Source: Microbacterium sp. SLBN-154 | Lineage (GTDB): Bacteria; Actinomycetota; Actinomycetes; Actinomycetales; Microbacteriaceae | DNA length: 64,000 bases | Assembly: GCF_006715565.1 (NCBI RefSeq) | Contig: NZ_VFNL01000001.1 | Coordinates: forward strand, 2,480,001 to 2,544,000 | Direction of reading: 5' to 3' | In this document: positions 35,460 through 43,403 of the stretch, piece after piece | How the letters are laid out: the number at the start of each line of letters is the position of its first letter | How positions within the stretch are numbered: position 1 is the first letter of the stretch | Notes under the pieces: model-generated | What the model was told of the DNA's origin: nothing | Seen by the model: the letters and a program-made list of their open reading frames with translations, nothing else | The model's database searches: none | Translations under genes and position numbers: made by a program

Positions 35460-36008
35460 ATGGAGTCGCTCGGCACTCGCATCGCCACATCGCTGCGTCG
35501 TGAACGCGAAGCGGCCGGCCTGTCGGTCTCGGAGCTCGCGCGGCGCGCAGGGGTGTCCAAGGCGACGGTCTCTCAGCTGGAGGGCGGAGCGGGAAACCCC
35601 AGCGTCGAGACGCTCTGGGCGATTGCGACGGCGCTCGGAATCCCCTTCTCCGTCTTTGTGGACGATCCGGCCCCGGTCACCCGCCTCGTCCGAGCGAGCC
35701 AGATGCCGGCGGTCCCCTCTGCTCTCGCGCCCTACGCCGCCGCCCTGCTGTCCGCGTGCCCCCCGGGAGCCCGTCGCGACCTGTATGTGATCCGCGCCGA
35801 TCCCGGCGGAGCACGCCGATCGGCACCCCACCCCAGAGGAACGGTCGAGTACGTCGTCCTCGTCTCGGGCCGAGCACTGGTCGGCCCCGAAGAGGACCCC
35901 GTGACCCTCGAGCCTGGAGACTTCCTCACCTACGCCGGCGACGCGCCTCACGTGTTCGAGGCACTCGCGCCCGCGACATCCGCCGTCCTGCTCTCGGAAG
36001 CGCGCTGA
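35460..36008 (+). CDS. XRE-family regulator with cupin domain
   Basis: Regulator of 182 residues. The helix-turn-helix is at about residues 6-60 (LRREREAAGLSVSELARRAG, SKATVSQLEGG, NPSVETLWAIATAL), followed by a C-terminal cupin (HPRGTVEYVVLVSGRALVG, LEPGDFLTYAGDAPHVFEA), expected to sense a small ligand. Divergence from azlCD with shared palindromes suggests it controls the exporter in response to an amino acid or analogue; inferred from context. No ribosome site is evident before the ATG at 35460, so the mRNA may be leaderless. Confidence 0.9.
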   Translation: MESLGTRIATSLRREREAAGLSVSELARRAGVSKATVSQLEGGAGNPSVETLWAIATALGIPFSVFVDDPAPVTRLVRASQMPAVPSALAPYAAALLSACPPGARRDLYVIRADPGGARRSAPHPRGTVEYVVLVSGRALVGPEEDPVTLEPGDFLTYAGDAPHVFEALAPATSAVLLSEAR

Positions 36009-36035
36009 ACCGGCCCGCGACGGGCACGGTCCCGA

Positions 36036-37949
36036 TCAGACGTTGGCGTCCTGGCGCTTCAGGCGCGAGGCTGCGCGACCGCGCTCGGTCGCATCCAGGA
36101 TCACCTTGCGGATGCGCACCTTCTCGGGCGTCACCTCGACGCACTCGTCCTCGCGCGCGAATTCGAGGCTCTCCTCCAGCGACAGCTGGCGCGGCGGGGT
36201 CAGACGCTCGAGCTCGTCGGCGGTGGACGAGCGCATGTTGGTGAGCTTCTTCTCCTTGGTGATGTTGACGTCCATGTCGTCGGCGCGGGTGTTCTCGCCG
36301 ACGACCATGCCCTCGTACACCTCTTCGGTGGGCTGGACGAAGAAGCTCATGCGCTCCTGCAGCGCCATCATCGCGAACGGGGTCACGACCCCCGCGCGGT
36401 CGGCCACGATCGACCCGTTCTGGCGCGACTGGATGTGTCCCGCCCAGTCGTCGTATCCGTGGGAGATCGCATTGGCGATGCCGGTGCCGCGGGTGACCGA
36501 GAGGAACTCGGTGCGGAAGCCGATGAGGCCGCGCGACGGCACGACGAACTCCATGCGCACCCATCCGGTGCCGTGGTTGACCATCGTCTCCATCCGGCCC
36601 TTGCGCGAGGCGAGGAGCTGGGTGATGGCGCCGAGATACTCCTCGGGGGCGTCGATCGTGAGGTGCTCGAAGGGCTCCTTGACCTTGCCGTCCTCACCCT
36701 TGCGGGTGACGACCTGGGGCTTGCCGACGGTCAGCTCGAAACCCTCGCGTCGCATGTTCTCCACCAGGATGGCGAGGGCGAGCTCGCCGCGGCCCTGCAC
36801 CTCCCAGGCGTCGGGCCGGCCGATGTCGACCACCTTCAGCGACACGTTGCCGATGAGCTCACGGTCGAGGCGGTCCTTCACCATGCGGGCGGTGACCTTG
36901 TGCCCCTTGACCTTTCCGACCAGGGGCGAGGTGTTCGTCCCGATGGTCATCGAGATCGCGGGGTCGTCCACGGTGATCGCCGGCAGCGGCCGAACATCCT
37001 CGGGATCGGCGATGGTTTCGCCGATGGTGATGTCCTCGAAACCGGCGATGGCGACGATGTCTCCGGGGCCGGCCTCCTCGGCGGGGTAGCGCTCGAGCGC
37101 ACGGGTCTTCAGCAGCTCCGTGATCCGCGCGGTGGAGTGCGAGCCGTCATGGCGAACCCACGCGACGGTCTGACCCTTCTTCAGCGTGCCGTTGAACACG
37201 CGCAGGAGCGCGAGGCGCCCGAGGAAGGGGCTGGAGTCGAGGTTGGTGACCCAGGCCTGGAGCGGAGCCTCGTCGTCGTAGGACGGCGCGGGCACGTGCT
37301 GGAGGATGGCCTCGAACAGCGGCTCGAGATCGTCGTTGTCGGGGAGCTCGCCATTGGCCGGGCGGGTGCGCGAGGCAGCCCCTGCGCGCCCCGATGCGTA
37401 CACGACGGGCACGTCGAGGAGCGCGTCGACGTCGAGGTCGGGCACGTCGTCCTGCAGGTCGGAGGCGAGACCGAGCAGCAGGTCGTGCGCCTCCTCCTCG
37501 ACCTCGGCGATGCGCGCGTCGGGCCGGTCGGTCTTGTTCACCAGCAGGATGACGGGGAGCTTGGCCTCCAGGGCCTTGCGAAGCACGAACCGCGTCTGGG
37601 GAAGAGGGCCCTCGCTGGCGTCGACCAGCAGCACCACGCCGTCGACCATCGACAGACCTCGCTCCACCTCGCCGCCGAAGTCGGCGTGACCGGGCGTGTC
37701 GATGACATTGATCGTCACCGGCACATCGGTGTGAGCGCCGTTGTAGGTGATCGCGGTGTTCTTGGCGAGGATCGTGATCCCCTTCTCGCGCTCCAGGTCG
37801 TTGGAGTCCATCGCCCGCTCTTCGACGTGGGCGTGGTCGCCGAACGACCCGGTCTGCCGCAGCATCGCGTCCACGAGGGTGGTCTTGCCGTGGTCGACGT
37901 GCGCGACGATCGCGACGTTGCGGAGGTCCGGACGGAGGGCGCGCGCCAT
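36036..37949 (-). CDS. typA: Translational GTPase TypA/BipA
   Basis: Ribosome-associated GTPase of 637 residues. G1 AHVDHGKTT (about 16-24), G2 in ERAMDSNDLEREKGIT, G3 DTPGHADFGGEV, G4 NKTDRPDAR; then the EF-G-like beta barrel, domain V and BipA-specific C-terminal domain (NGSIVADRAGVVTPFAMMALQERM, FVQPTEEVYEGMVVGEN). Involved in ribosome assembly and stress or cold adaptation in other bacteria. AAGGATT lies 5 bases before the ATG. It converges on the XRE gene (27-bp gap) and has a 127-bp upstream region before the opp cluster. Confidence 0.96.
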   Translation of the reverse strand: MARALRPDLRNVAIVAHVDHGKTTLVDAMLRQTGSFGDHAHVEERAMDSNDLEREKGITILAKNTAITYNGAHTDVPVTINVIDTPGHADFGGEVERGLSMVDGVVLLVDASEGPLPQTRFVLRKALEAKLPVILLVNKTDRPDARIAEVEEEAHDLLLGLASDLQDDVPDLDVDALLDVPVVYASGRAGAASRTRPANGELPDNDDLEPLFEAILQHVPAPSYDDEAPLQAWVTNLDSSPFLGRLALLRVFNGTLKKGQTVAWVRHDGSHSTARITELLKTRALERYPAEEAGPGDIVAIAGFEDITIGETIADPEDVRPLPAITVDDPAISMTIGTNTSPLVGKVKGHKVTARMVKDRLDRELIGNVSLKVVDIGRPDAWEVQGRGELALAILVENMRREGFELTVGKPQVVTRKGEDGKVKEPFEHLTIDAPEEYLGAITQLLASRKGRMETMVNHGTGWVRMEFVVPSRGLIGFRTEFLSVTRGTGIANAISHGYDDWAGHIQSRQNGSIVADRAGVVTPFAMMALQERMSFFVQPTEEVYEGMVVGENTRADDMDVNITKEKKLTNMRSSTADELERLTPPRQLSLEESLEFAREDECVEVTPEKVRIRKVILDATERGRAASRLKRQDANV

Positions 37950-38076
37950 GAGGGAATCCTTGAAGCTGTGGGAAGAGCCCGGAATCGGGCGGACCCCATC
38001 CTACCGTCCACGCCTGCGCGACCCGTTCAGGAGCCTCGCAGGCGCGGAGCGGAGTCCTCCGGCGGCGCCGTCGGCG

Positions 38077-39846
38077 TCAGCTCGCCGAACGTCCCAGGAG
38101 TGCCGCACGTGCCTCCCGGCGCTCCCGCTGCGCCTCGGGGTCGGGCACCGGGACCGCGGCGATCAGTCGCTGGGTGTAGGGATCCTTCGCGCCGCGGAGG
38201 ATCTCATCACGCGTTCCGGTCTCCACGAGCTTCCCGAGGTGCATCACGCTGATGCGGTGGGCGAGGATGTCGACCACAGCCAGGTCGTGGCTGATGAACA
38301 GGCACGCGAACTGCAGCTCCTGCTGCAGCTCCTGGAGGAGATCGAGGAAGCGCGCCTGCACCGAGACGTCCAGCGCCGAGGTCGGCTCGTCGGCGACGAG
38401 CAGCTCGGGGGCGAGGGCCAGGGCACGGGCGATGCCCACACGTTGGCGCTGACCGCCCGACAGCTCGTGCGGGAAGCGGTTCCGGTACGAACGCGGCAGC
38501 TCGACCTGGTCGAGAAGGTCCTCGACCTTGCGATCGAGGTCCTTGCCCTTGGCCTCGCCGGCGAGGAGGATCGGCTCACCGATCGACTGACCGATCGGCA
38601 TCCGGGGGTTCAGCGACGACGCCGGGTCCTGGAAGACGATCCCGGTCCGGCGGCGGATGGCGAAGAGATCCTTCTGCGTGGCGTGGGAGATGTCGGTGCC
38701 GACGGTGGTGAGCTTCCCCTCCGCGATCGGGATGAGGCCGATCGCGGCACGACCGATCGTGGTCTTGCCCGACCCGGACTCCCCCACGAGCCCCATGATC
38801 TCGCCGGGATAGATCTGCAGATCGATGTGCTCGGCCGCGCGGAATGCGGGGATCCGTCCCCGCTTGGGGTACTCGATCGCGACATCCTCGAACGACAGCA
38901 CCGGCTCCCGCGTCTCGACGACGCGCTGGGTGTTGGCGTGCTCGCGGATCGAGGCGATGGTGGGAACGGCCGAGGTCTCGCTGACCACCTCGTCGGCGGC
39001 GGACTCGTCGATCGGCTCGAGCACCCCGAGGCCGAGGTGCGGCACCGAAGCCAGCAGCTGCTGGGTGTAAGGGTGCGTCGGGTGATGGAAGATCTCGTCC
39101 ACCGAACCGGCCTCCACCACGATGCCGTTCTTCATCACCATGATGCGGTCGGCGAGGTCGGCGACGACCCCCATGTCGTGGGTGATCAGGATGATGGCCG
39201 AGTCCAGGCGCTTGTGGAGGTTTCGGAGCAGGTCGAGGATCTCGGCCTGCACCGTGACATCCAGCGCCGTGGTCGGCTCGTCGGCGATGAGCAGCAGGGG
39301 GTCGCACGAGATCGACTGGGCGATCATGGCGCGCTGCCGCTGACCGCCGGAGAGCTGGTGCGGGTACTTGTGGAAGGACTGCTCGGGGTTGGGCATCTCC
39401 ACCAGGCTCAGCAGCTCGATGGCGCGCTCCTTCGCCGCCGAGGGTGCGAGCGAACGGTCGTGCGAGCGGAGGGCCTCGACGATCTGGAAGCCGATCGTGT
39501 AGACCGGGTTCAGGGCCGTCATCGGCTCCTGGAAGATCACCGCGATCTCGTTTCCGCGCAGCGACCGGATGGTGGCCTGGTCGACGCCGCGGAGCTCACG
39601 GCCGAGGAGCTTGATCGACCCGGTGACCCGGGCGTTCTCGGGCAGCAGGCCCAGCAGCGACATCGAACTGGTGGACTTACCCGAACCCGACTCACCCACG
39701 ATGGCGAGGACTTCGCCGCGGCGGACGGTGTAGTTCATGTCGACCGCGGCCGGGTAGAACTCCCCGTCCACCCAGAAGTCGACGTTGAGGCCGTCGACCT
39801 CGAGGATCGTCTCGGGGGCGCCGGTGTTGGCGGTGGTGTCAGTCAT
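38077..39846 (-). CDS. oppDF: Oligopeptide ABC transporter, fused ATPase (OppD-OppF)
   Basis: Protein of 589 residues containing two complete ATP-binding domains. First: Walker A GESGSGKS (51-58), signature LSGGQRQ (165-171), Walker B LLLIADEP. Second: GESGSGKT (355-362), a later LSGGQRQRVGIARAL and LLVADEPTSALD. Each is followed by an oligopeptide/dipeptide transporter C-terminal region (HPYTQQLLASVP and DPYTQRLIAAVPVPDP). This is the usual actinobacterial OppD/F fusion. ATG at 39846 (MTDTTANTG) is preferred over the short extension to 39861. A PH-domain gene on the other strand separates it from oppC. Confidence 0.94.
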   Translation of the reverse strand: MTDTTANTGAPETILEVDGLNVDFWVDGEFYPAAVDMNYTVRRGEVLAIVGESGSGKSTSSMSLLGLLPENARVTGSIKLLGRELRGVDQATIRSLRGNEIAVIFQEPMTALNPVYTIGFQIVEALRSHDRSLAPSAAKERAIELLSLVEMPNPEQSFHKYPHQLSGGQRQRAMIAQSISCDPLLLIADEPTTALDVTVQAEILDLLRNLHKRLDSAIILITHDMGVVADLADRIMVMKNGIVVEAGSVDEIFHHPTHPYTQQLLASVPHLGLGVLEPIDESAADEVVSETSAVPTIASIREHANTQRVVETREPVLSFEDVAIEYPKRGRIPAFRAAEHIDLQIYPGEIMGLVGESGSGKTTIGRAAIGLIPIAEGKLTTVGTDISHATQKDLFAIRRRTGIVFQDPASSLNPRMPIGQSIGEPILLAGEAKGKDLDRKVEDLLDQVELPRSYRNRFPHELSGGQRQRVGIARALALAPELLVADEPTSALDVSVQARFLDLLQELQQELQFACLFISHDLAVVDILAHRISVMHLGKLVETGTRDEILRGAKDPYTQRLIAAVPVPDPEAQRERREARAALLGRSAS

Positions 39847-39878
39847 GCGGTGGCATCCCATCTGAGAAGCTTGGGGTC

Positions 39879-40487
39879 ATGGCGTTCCAGGAGGTCGACT
39901 ACAGGCCGATGTTCGGCCGCATCCTCGCTGTCGTGACCGTGGTGTTGTGCGCGGGGGGAATCATCGCGCTGTGGGTGGATGACCCGGGATCGGGGCTGCG
40001 CTACTCGTGGCCCCTGGTGTTCATCGCGGTGCTGGCGTGGACCTTCTTCTGGCGACCTCGCCTGAAGGTCGAACCGCACGGGGTGACGGTCGTCAACGTG
40101 CTGCGCACGCACTTCGTGCCGTGGCCGGCGATCCGCGACATCGATACCCGCTTCGCGCTGACGCTGCGGACCGGTCGCGGCAAGGTGCCGGTGTGGGCGG
40201 CGCCCGCGCCGGGCCGGCACCGCGCACTCGGACTCGCCGAGAAGGACTTCGACGGGGTGGGTGAGAGCGCCCGCGGTGAATTCGGCTCGCTCCGCCCGAG
40301 CGACGCCGTCTCGACGCCGACCGGCAACCTCGCCCAGCTCATCCGCGGCCAGTGGGAGGCGCTTCGCGCGCAGGGCCTCCTCGCCCCCGGGGAGGACCCC
40401 GAGGCCGAGAAGATCACCTGGCACGTGGGCACGATCGCCGCGCTCGCGATCAGCGGCGCGGCGACCATCCTCGGGCTCGCGCTGTAG
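39879..40487 (+). CDS. PH-domain (bPH) membrane protein
   Basis: Protein of 202 residues. Two transmembrane helices (about 14-33 and 42-58) are followed by a bacterial PH-like beta domain (WRPRLKVEPHGVTVVNVLRTHFVPWPAIRDID), a variable polar region, and a C-terminal hydrophobic segment (about 186-202). It matches actinobacterial 'PH domain-containing protein' entries of unknown role. It is transcribed opposite to the flanking opp genes: 32 bp from the oppDF start, 10 bp from the oppC stop. Confidence 0.83.
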   Translation: MAFQEVDYRPMFGRILAVVTVVLCAGGIIALWVDDPGSGLRYSWPLVFIAVLAWTFFWRPRLKVEPHGVTVVNVLRTHFVPWPAIRDIDTRFALTLRTGRGKVPVWAAPAPGRHRALGLAEKDFDGVGESARGEFGSLRPSDAVSTPTGNLAQLIRGQWEALRAQGLLAPGEDPEAEKITWHVGTIAALAISGAATILGLAL

Positions 40488-40497
40488 AAGCGCCATC

Positions 40498-41700
40498 TCA
40501 GCGCTCCGGATCGAACCGGCCGTGACCGGCATCGCCGGGCTCTTCGGGGCGGGGGTCGTGATAGTTCTCGACGTCGCCCGTGTAGACGGCTTCTCCGGCG
40601 ACCGTGACCGACGCCGGCTCGCGGGGGTCGACACGGTCGAGGATCGGCGCCGCCGGTCCCTTCGCGCGACCGGCGCGGGCCATGGCCCGCTCGCTCGGCA
40701 TCTTCTTCTGGCGAGGGTCGAACGCGTCGCGCAGCCCGTCGCCGATGAAGTTCACGCACAGCGCGATCGCGATGATGAAGATACCCGGCCACCAGAACAG
40801 CCACGGGCGCGTGGAGAACGCCGCCTGGTTGTCGGAGACGATCTTCCCGAGTGAGGTGTCGGGTGACTGCACGCCGAAGCCGAGGAAGCTCAGCGCGGAC
40901 TCCAGCAGAATCGCACCGGCCATGAGGAGCGTCGCGTTCACGACGATCACGCCGACGGCGTTGGGGAGGATGTGGCGGAAGATGATGCGTCGATCACGCG
41001 CACCCGACACCCGGGCGGCATCGACGAACTCGCGCTCGCGCAGCGTCAGGAACTCCCCGCGCACGAGACGCGCCAGGGTCGTCCACGCGAATAGGCCGAT
41101 GACGACGCCGAGGACGGCGGCTCCGAGGTTGCCGAGCGCGTTTCCGAGCACCGCGCCGATGACGATGAGCGGGATCGTGATGATGATGTCGGTGAAGCGC
41201 ATCAGCACCGAGTCGGCCCACTTGCGGTAGTACCCGGCGACGGCGCCGATCACGACGCCGATGATCGTTGCCACGACACCGGCGATGACCATGACCATCA
41301 GCGACTGCTGTGCGCCGCGCATGACGACCGCGAAGGTATCGCGACCGACCTCGTCCTGACCGAACGGGTGATTCCCGAAGGCCAGGCCCGCACCGCCGAG
41401 GAACTCGGGGATGAGGCTCAGTGTCGGGGCACCGCGGTTCTCGACCGTCGGGATCTCCCGCCAGTCGTACTGCCACCATCCCGGGATGCGGAGACTTCCG
41501 ATCTCGATCCCCACCGAGGTGAAGGACAGCACCACGATGAAGGCCAGCACGATCATCGAGGTGACGGCCGCACGGTGCCGGAAGAACCGGCGGCGGACGA
41601 TCTGGCCCTGACTCAGGCCCTCGGTCTCGCGCTGCTCGATGGAGATCTCCGCGGTGGCCTCGGCCTCGCGGTTGTCGGGTCCTTGTGTGACGGTGCTCAT
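40498..41700 (-). CDS. oppC: Oligopeptide ABC transporter permease (OppC-like)
   Basis: Permease of 400 residues. A cytoplasmic N-terminus is followed by a first helix (about 46-66), a periplasmic loop with GNHPFGQDEVGRDTFAVVMRG, five more helices, and the EAA loop LTLREREFVDAARVSGARDRRIIFRHILPN, characteristic of DppC/OppC. The C-terminal 60-residue tail is charged and longer than usual. Overlaps oppB by 1 base. Works with OppB, the fused ATPase and the lipoprotein OppA. Confidence 0.93.
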   Translation of the reverse strand: MSTVTQGPDNREAEATAEISIEQRETEGLSQGQIVRRRFFRHRAAVTSMIVLAFIVVLSFTSVGIEIGSLRIPGWWQYDWREIPTVENRGAPTLSLIPEFLGGAGLAFGNHPFGQDEVGRDTFAVVMRGAQQSLMVMVIAGVVATIIGVVIGAVAGYYRKWADSVLMRFTDIIITIPLIVIGAVLGNALGNLGAAVLGVVIGLFAWTTLARLVRGEFLTLREREFVDAARVSGARDRRIIFRHILPNAVGVIVVNATLLMAGAILLESALSFLGFGVQSPDTSLGKIVSDNQAAFSTRPWLFWWPGIFIIAIALCVNFIGDGLRDAFDPRQKKMPSERAMARAGRAKGPAAPILDRVDPREPASVTVAGEAVYTGDVENYHDPRPEEPGDAGHGRFDPER

Positions 41701-43217
41701 CAGCCCACCTTGATTCTCGGGTCGAGCGCGGCGTAGACGAGGTCCGCGATGAGGTTGAACAAGACGGCGAGCGTCCCGGTGACGACGAAGAACGCCATGA
41801 TCGGGTTCGGATCGGAGACGCGGAGCGCGTCGACGAACAAGCGCCCCATCCCGGTCCAGCCGAAGATCGTCTCCGTGACCACCGCACCGCCGACCAGGGC
41901 GCCGACATCGAACGCGATGATCGTCGTGATCGGGATGAGTGCGTTGCGGAAGGCGTGGCGGACGACCACCGTGCGCTCGGTCAGGCCCTTCGAACGCGCC
42001 GTGCGGATGTAGTCCTGGTTCATCACCTCGAGGAGGCTGGCGCGCGAGTAGCGCGTGTACGACGCGAACGAGATCAGGACGATCGCGATCGTCGGGAGCA
42101 GCAGGTGGGTGTAGAGGTCGATGCCCTGCACCCAGAAGTTGCCTCCGAGACCGGGAGTCGATGCACCCACGGTCGCGATCGGCCGGCCGCGGATCCGGCT
42201 GGAGTTGGCGTAGGCCTCCCAGTACGACATGTACTTGTCGAGGGCGATGAGACCGGCGGCGAAGACTCCGACGAGGATGGCGGTGCGGATGACCGGGCCG
42301 CGGTCGGGAGCTCCGAAGAACCACCCGATCGCACCGGTCACCACGATGGTCAGCACGGCCAGCAGGACGAAGAAGCCCAGCGTCATCCCGTTGAGGATGT
42401 AGTTCATCATCGGGAAGTACAGCGCGATGCCGAGTACCGCGACGGCCAATGCCGCGTACAGCGCCTTGCGGTTGCGCAGTCCCGTGGAGATGGCGGTGAT
42501 CCCGAAGGCGATGCCGATGACGAGCGCCGCGTAGACCACGATCCCGATGCTCGGATCGGCGAACCACTGCGTCGCCGACAGGTAGGCGAGCACTCCCGCG
42601 GTGGCGAGGGTCGCGGCACCGAACACGATCAGACGGCGCTTCCAGTGGCCGCCGATCAGCGACATCCACAGGACACCGGCGATCAGAGATATCACCACGA
42701 TCGCCGGTATCGCGATCGTCGGATCGGCCAGCCACGAGTTCAGCTGGATCGCACCGTACTGCTTCAGCAGCACCGCGACCCAGAAGATCGGGAGGGAGAA
42801 GAAGAGGAACGCGATGAGGGTGACCGCGTAGTCGAAGCCGGTGTACTGACGAAGCGCCGAGATGATGCCGACCGTGATGCCCAGGACGATCGCCACGACC
42901 GTCGCCGTCGTCACCAGCGTCAGCGTCGACGTCAGTGCGTTGGAAAGGAGGGCGTTGACCGACTGGTTCTGGATGCTGATGCCGAGGTCGCCGCGGAAGA
43001 GTCCGCCGAGCCACAGGAAGTAGCGAAGCGGTGCGGGGACATCCAGGTTCAGAAGCCGCGTGCGAGCTTCCATGAGCTCCGCTTTGTTCGGAGCGTTGGA
43101 CTGCCGGAGTTCCTCGAGGGGGTCACCCGAGAGCGAGACCAGCATGTACATCAAGAACGTGGCGGCGAAGAGCACGAAGATCGATGCGATCAACCGCCGG
43201 ATGATGAATGAAGCCAT
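41700..43217 (-). CDS. oppB: Oligopeptide ABC transporter permease (OppB-like) with large membrane insertion
   Basis: Permease of 505 residues, compared with about 310-340 for classical OppB. The N-terminal part (FIIRRLIASIFVLFAATF..., GDLGISIQNQ) and the C-terminal part (SRASLLEVMNQDYIRTARSK, TETIFGWTGMGRLFVDAL) are standard. Between about residues 165 and 340 there is extra sequence with roughly five or six hydrophobic helices, after FFSLPIFWVAVLL and before DLYTHLLLP. I believe similar long forms occur in other Microbacteriaceae, but cannot check. First permease gene after oppA, from which it is separated by a 186-bp gap with a strong stem-loop. Confidence 0.92.
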   Translation of the reverse strand: MASFIIRRLIASIFVLFAATFLMYMLVSLSGDPLEELRQSNAPNKAELMEARTRLLNLDVPAPLRYFLWLGGLFRGDLGISIQNQSVNALLSNALTSTLTLVTTATVVAIVLGITVGIISALRQYTGFDYAVTLIAFLFFSLPIFWVAVLLKQYGAIQLNSWLADPTIAIPAIVVISLIAGVLWMSLIGGHWKRRLIVFGAATLATAGVLAYLSATQWFADPSIGIVVYAALVIGIAFGITAISTGLRNRKALYAALAVAVLGIALYFPMMNYILNGMTLGFFVLLAVLTIVVTGAIGWFFGAPDRGPVIRTAILVGVFAAGLIALDKYMSYWEAYANSSRIRGRPIATVGASTPGLGGNFWVQGIDLYTHLLLPTIAIVLISFASYTRYSRASLLEVMNQDYIRTARSKGLTERTVVVRHAFRNALIPITTIIAFDVGALVGGAVVTETIFGWTGMGRLFVDALRVSDPNPIMAFFVVTGTLAVLFNLIADLVYAALDPRIKVG

Positions 43218-43320
43218 GGTGAGGCTGCCTGCCTATCGATGAGTCGGCACGGCGCGCGCGGGAGCGGGGGATGCAGCTCGAGCGCGCGGCTGCCGCGGGG
43301 AGAAGTCTAACAAGCGGGAG

Positions 43321-43350
43321 GGGTGCAGATTCCCGAGGGAATCTGCACCC
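43321..43350. terminator. Perfect 14-bp stem-loop between oppA and oppB
   Basis: GGGTGCAGATTCCC, loop GA, GGGAATCTGCACCC. It lies in the oppA-oppB gap, 54 bp after the oppA stop. In the direction of transcription it is followed by CTCCCGCTTGTTAG, not a T-run. It therefore resembles the intercistronic stem-loops that stabilise the binding-protein mRNA or partially terminate, giving more OppA than permease. Confidence 0.7.
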
Positions 43351-43403
43351 CCCGACCTTGGTGCGGGTCTCGGGCCGGTGCCCGAGTCAGACCGTGGTCT
43401 CGC

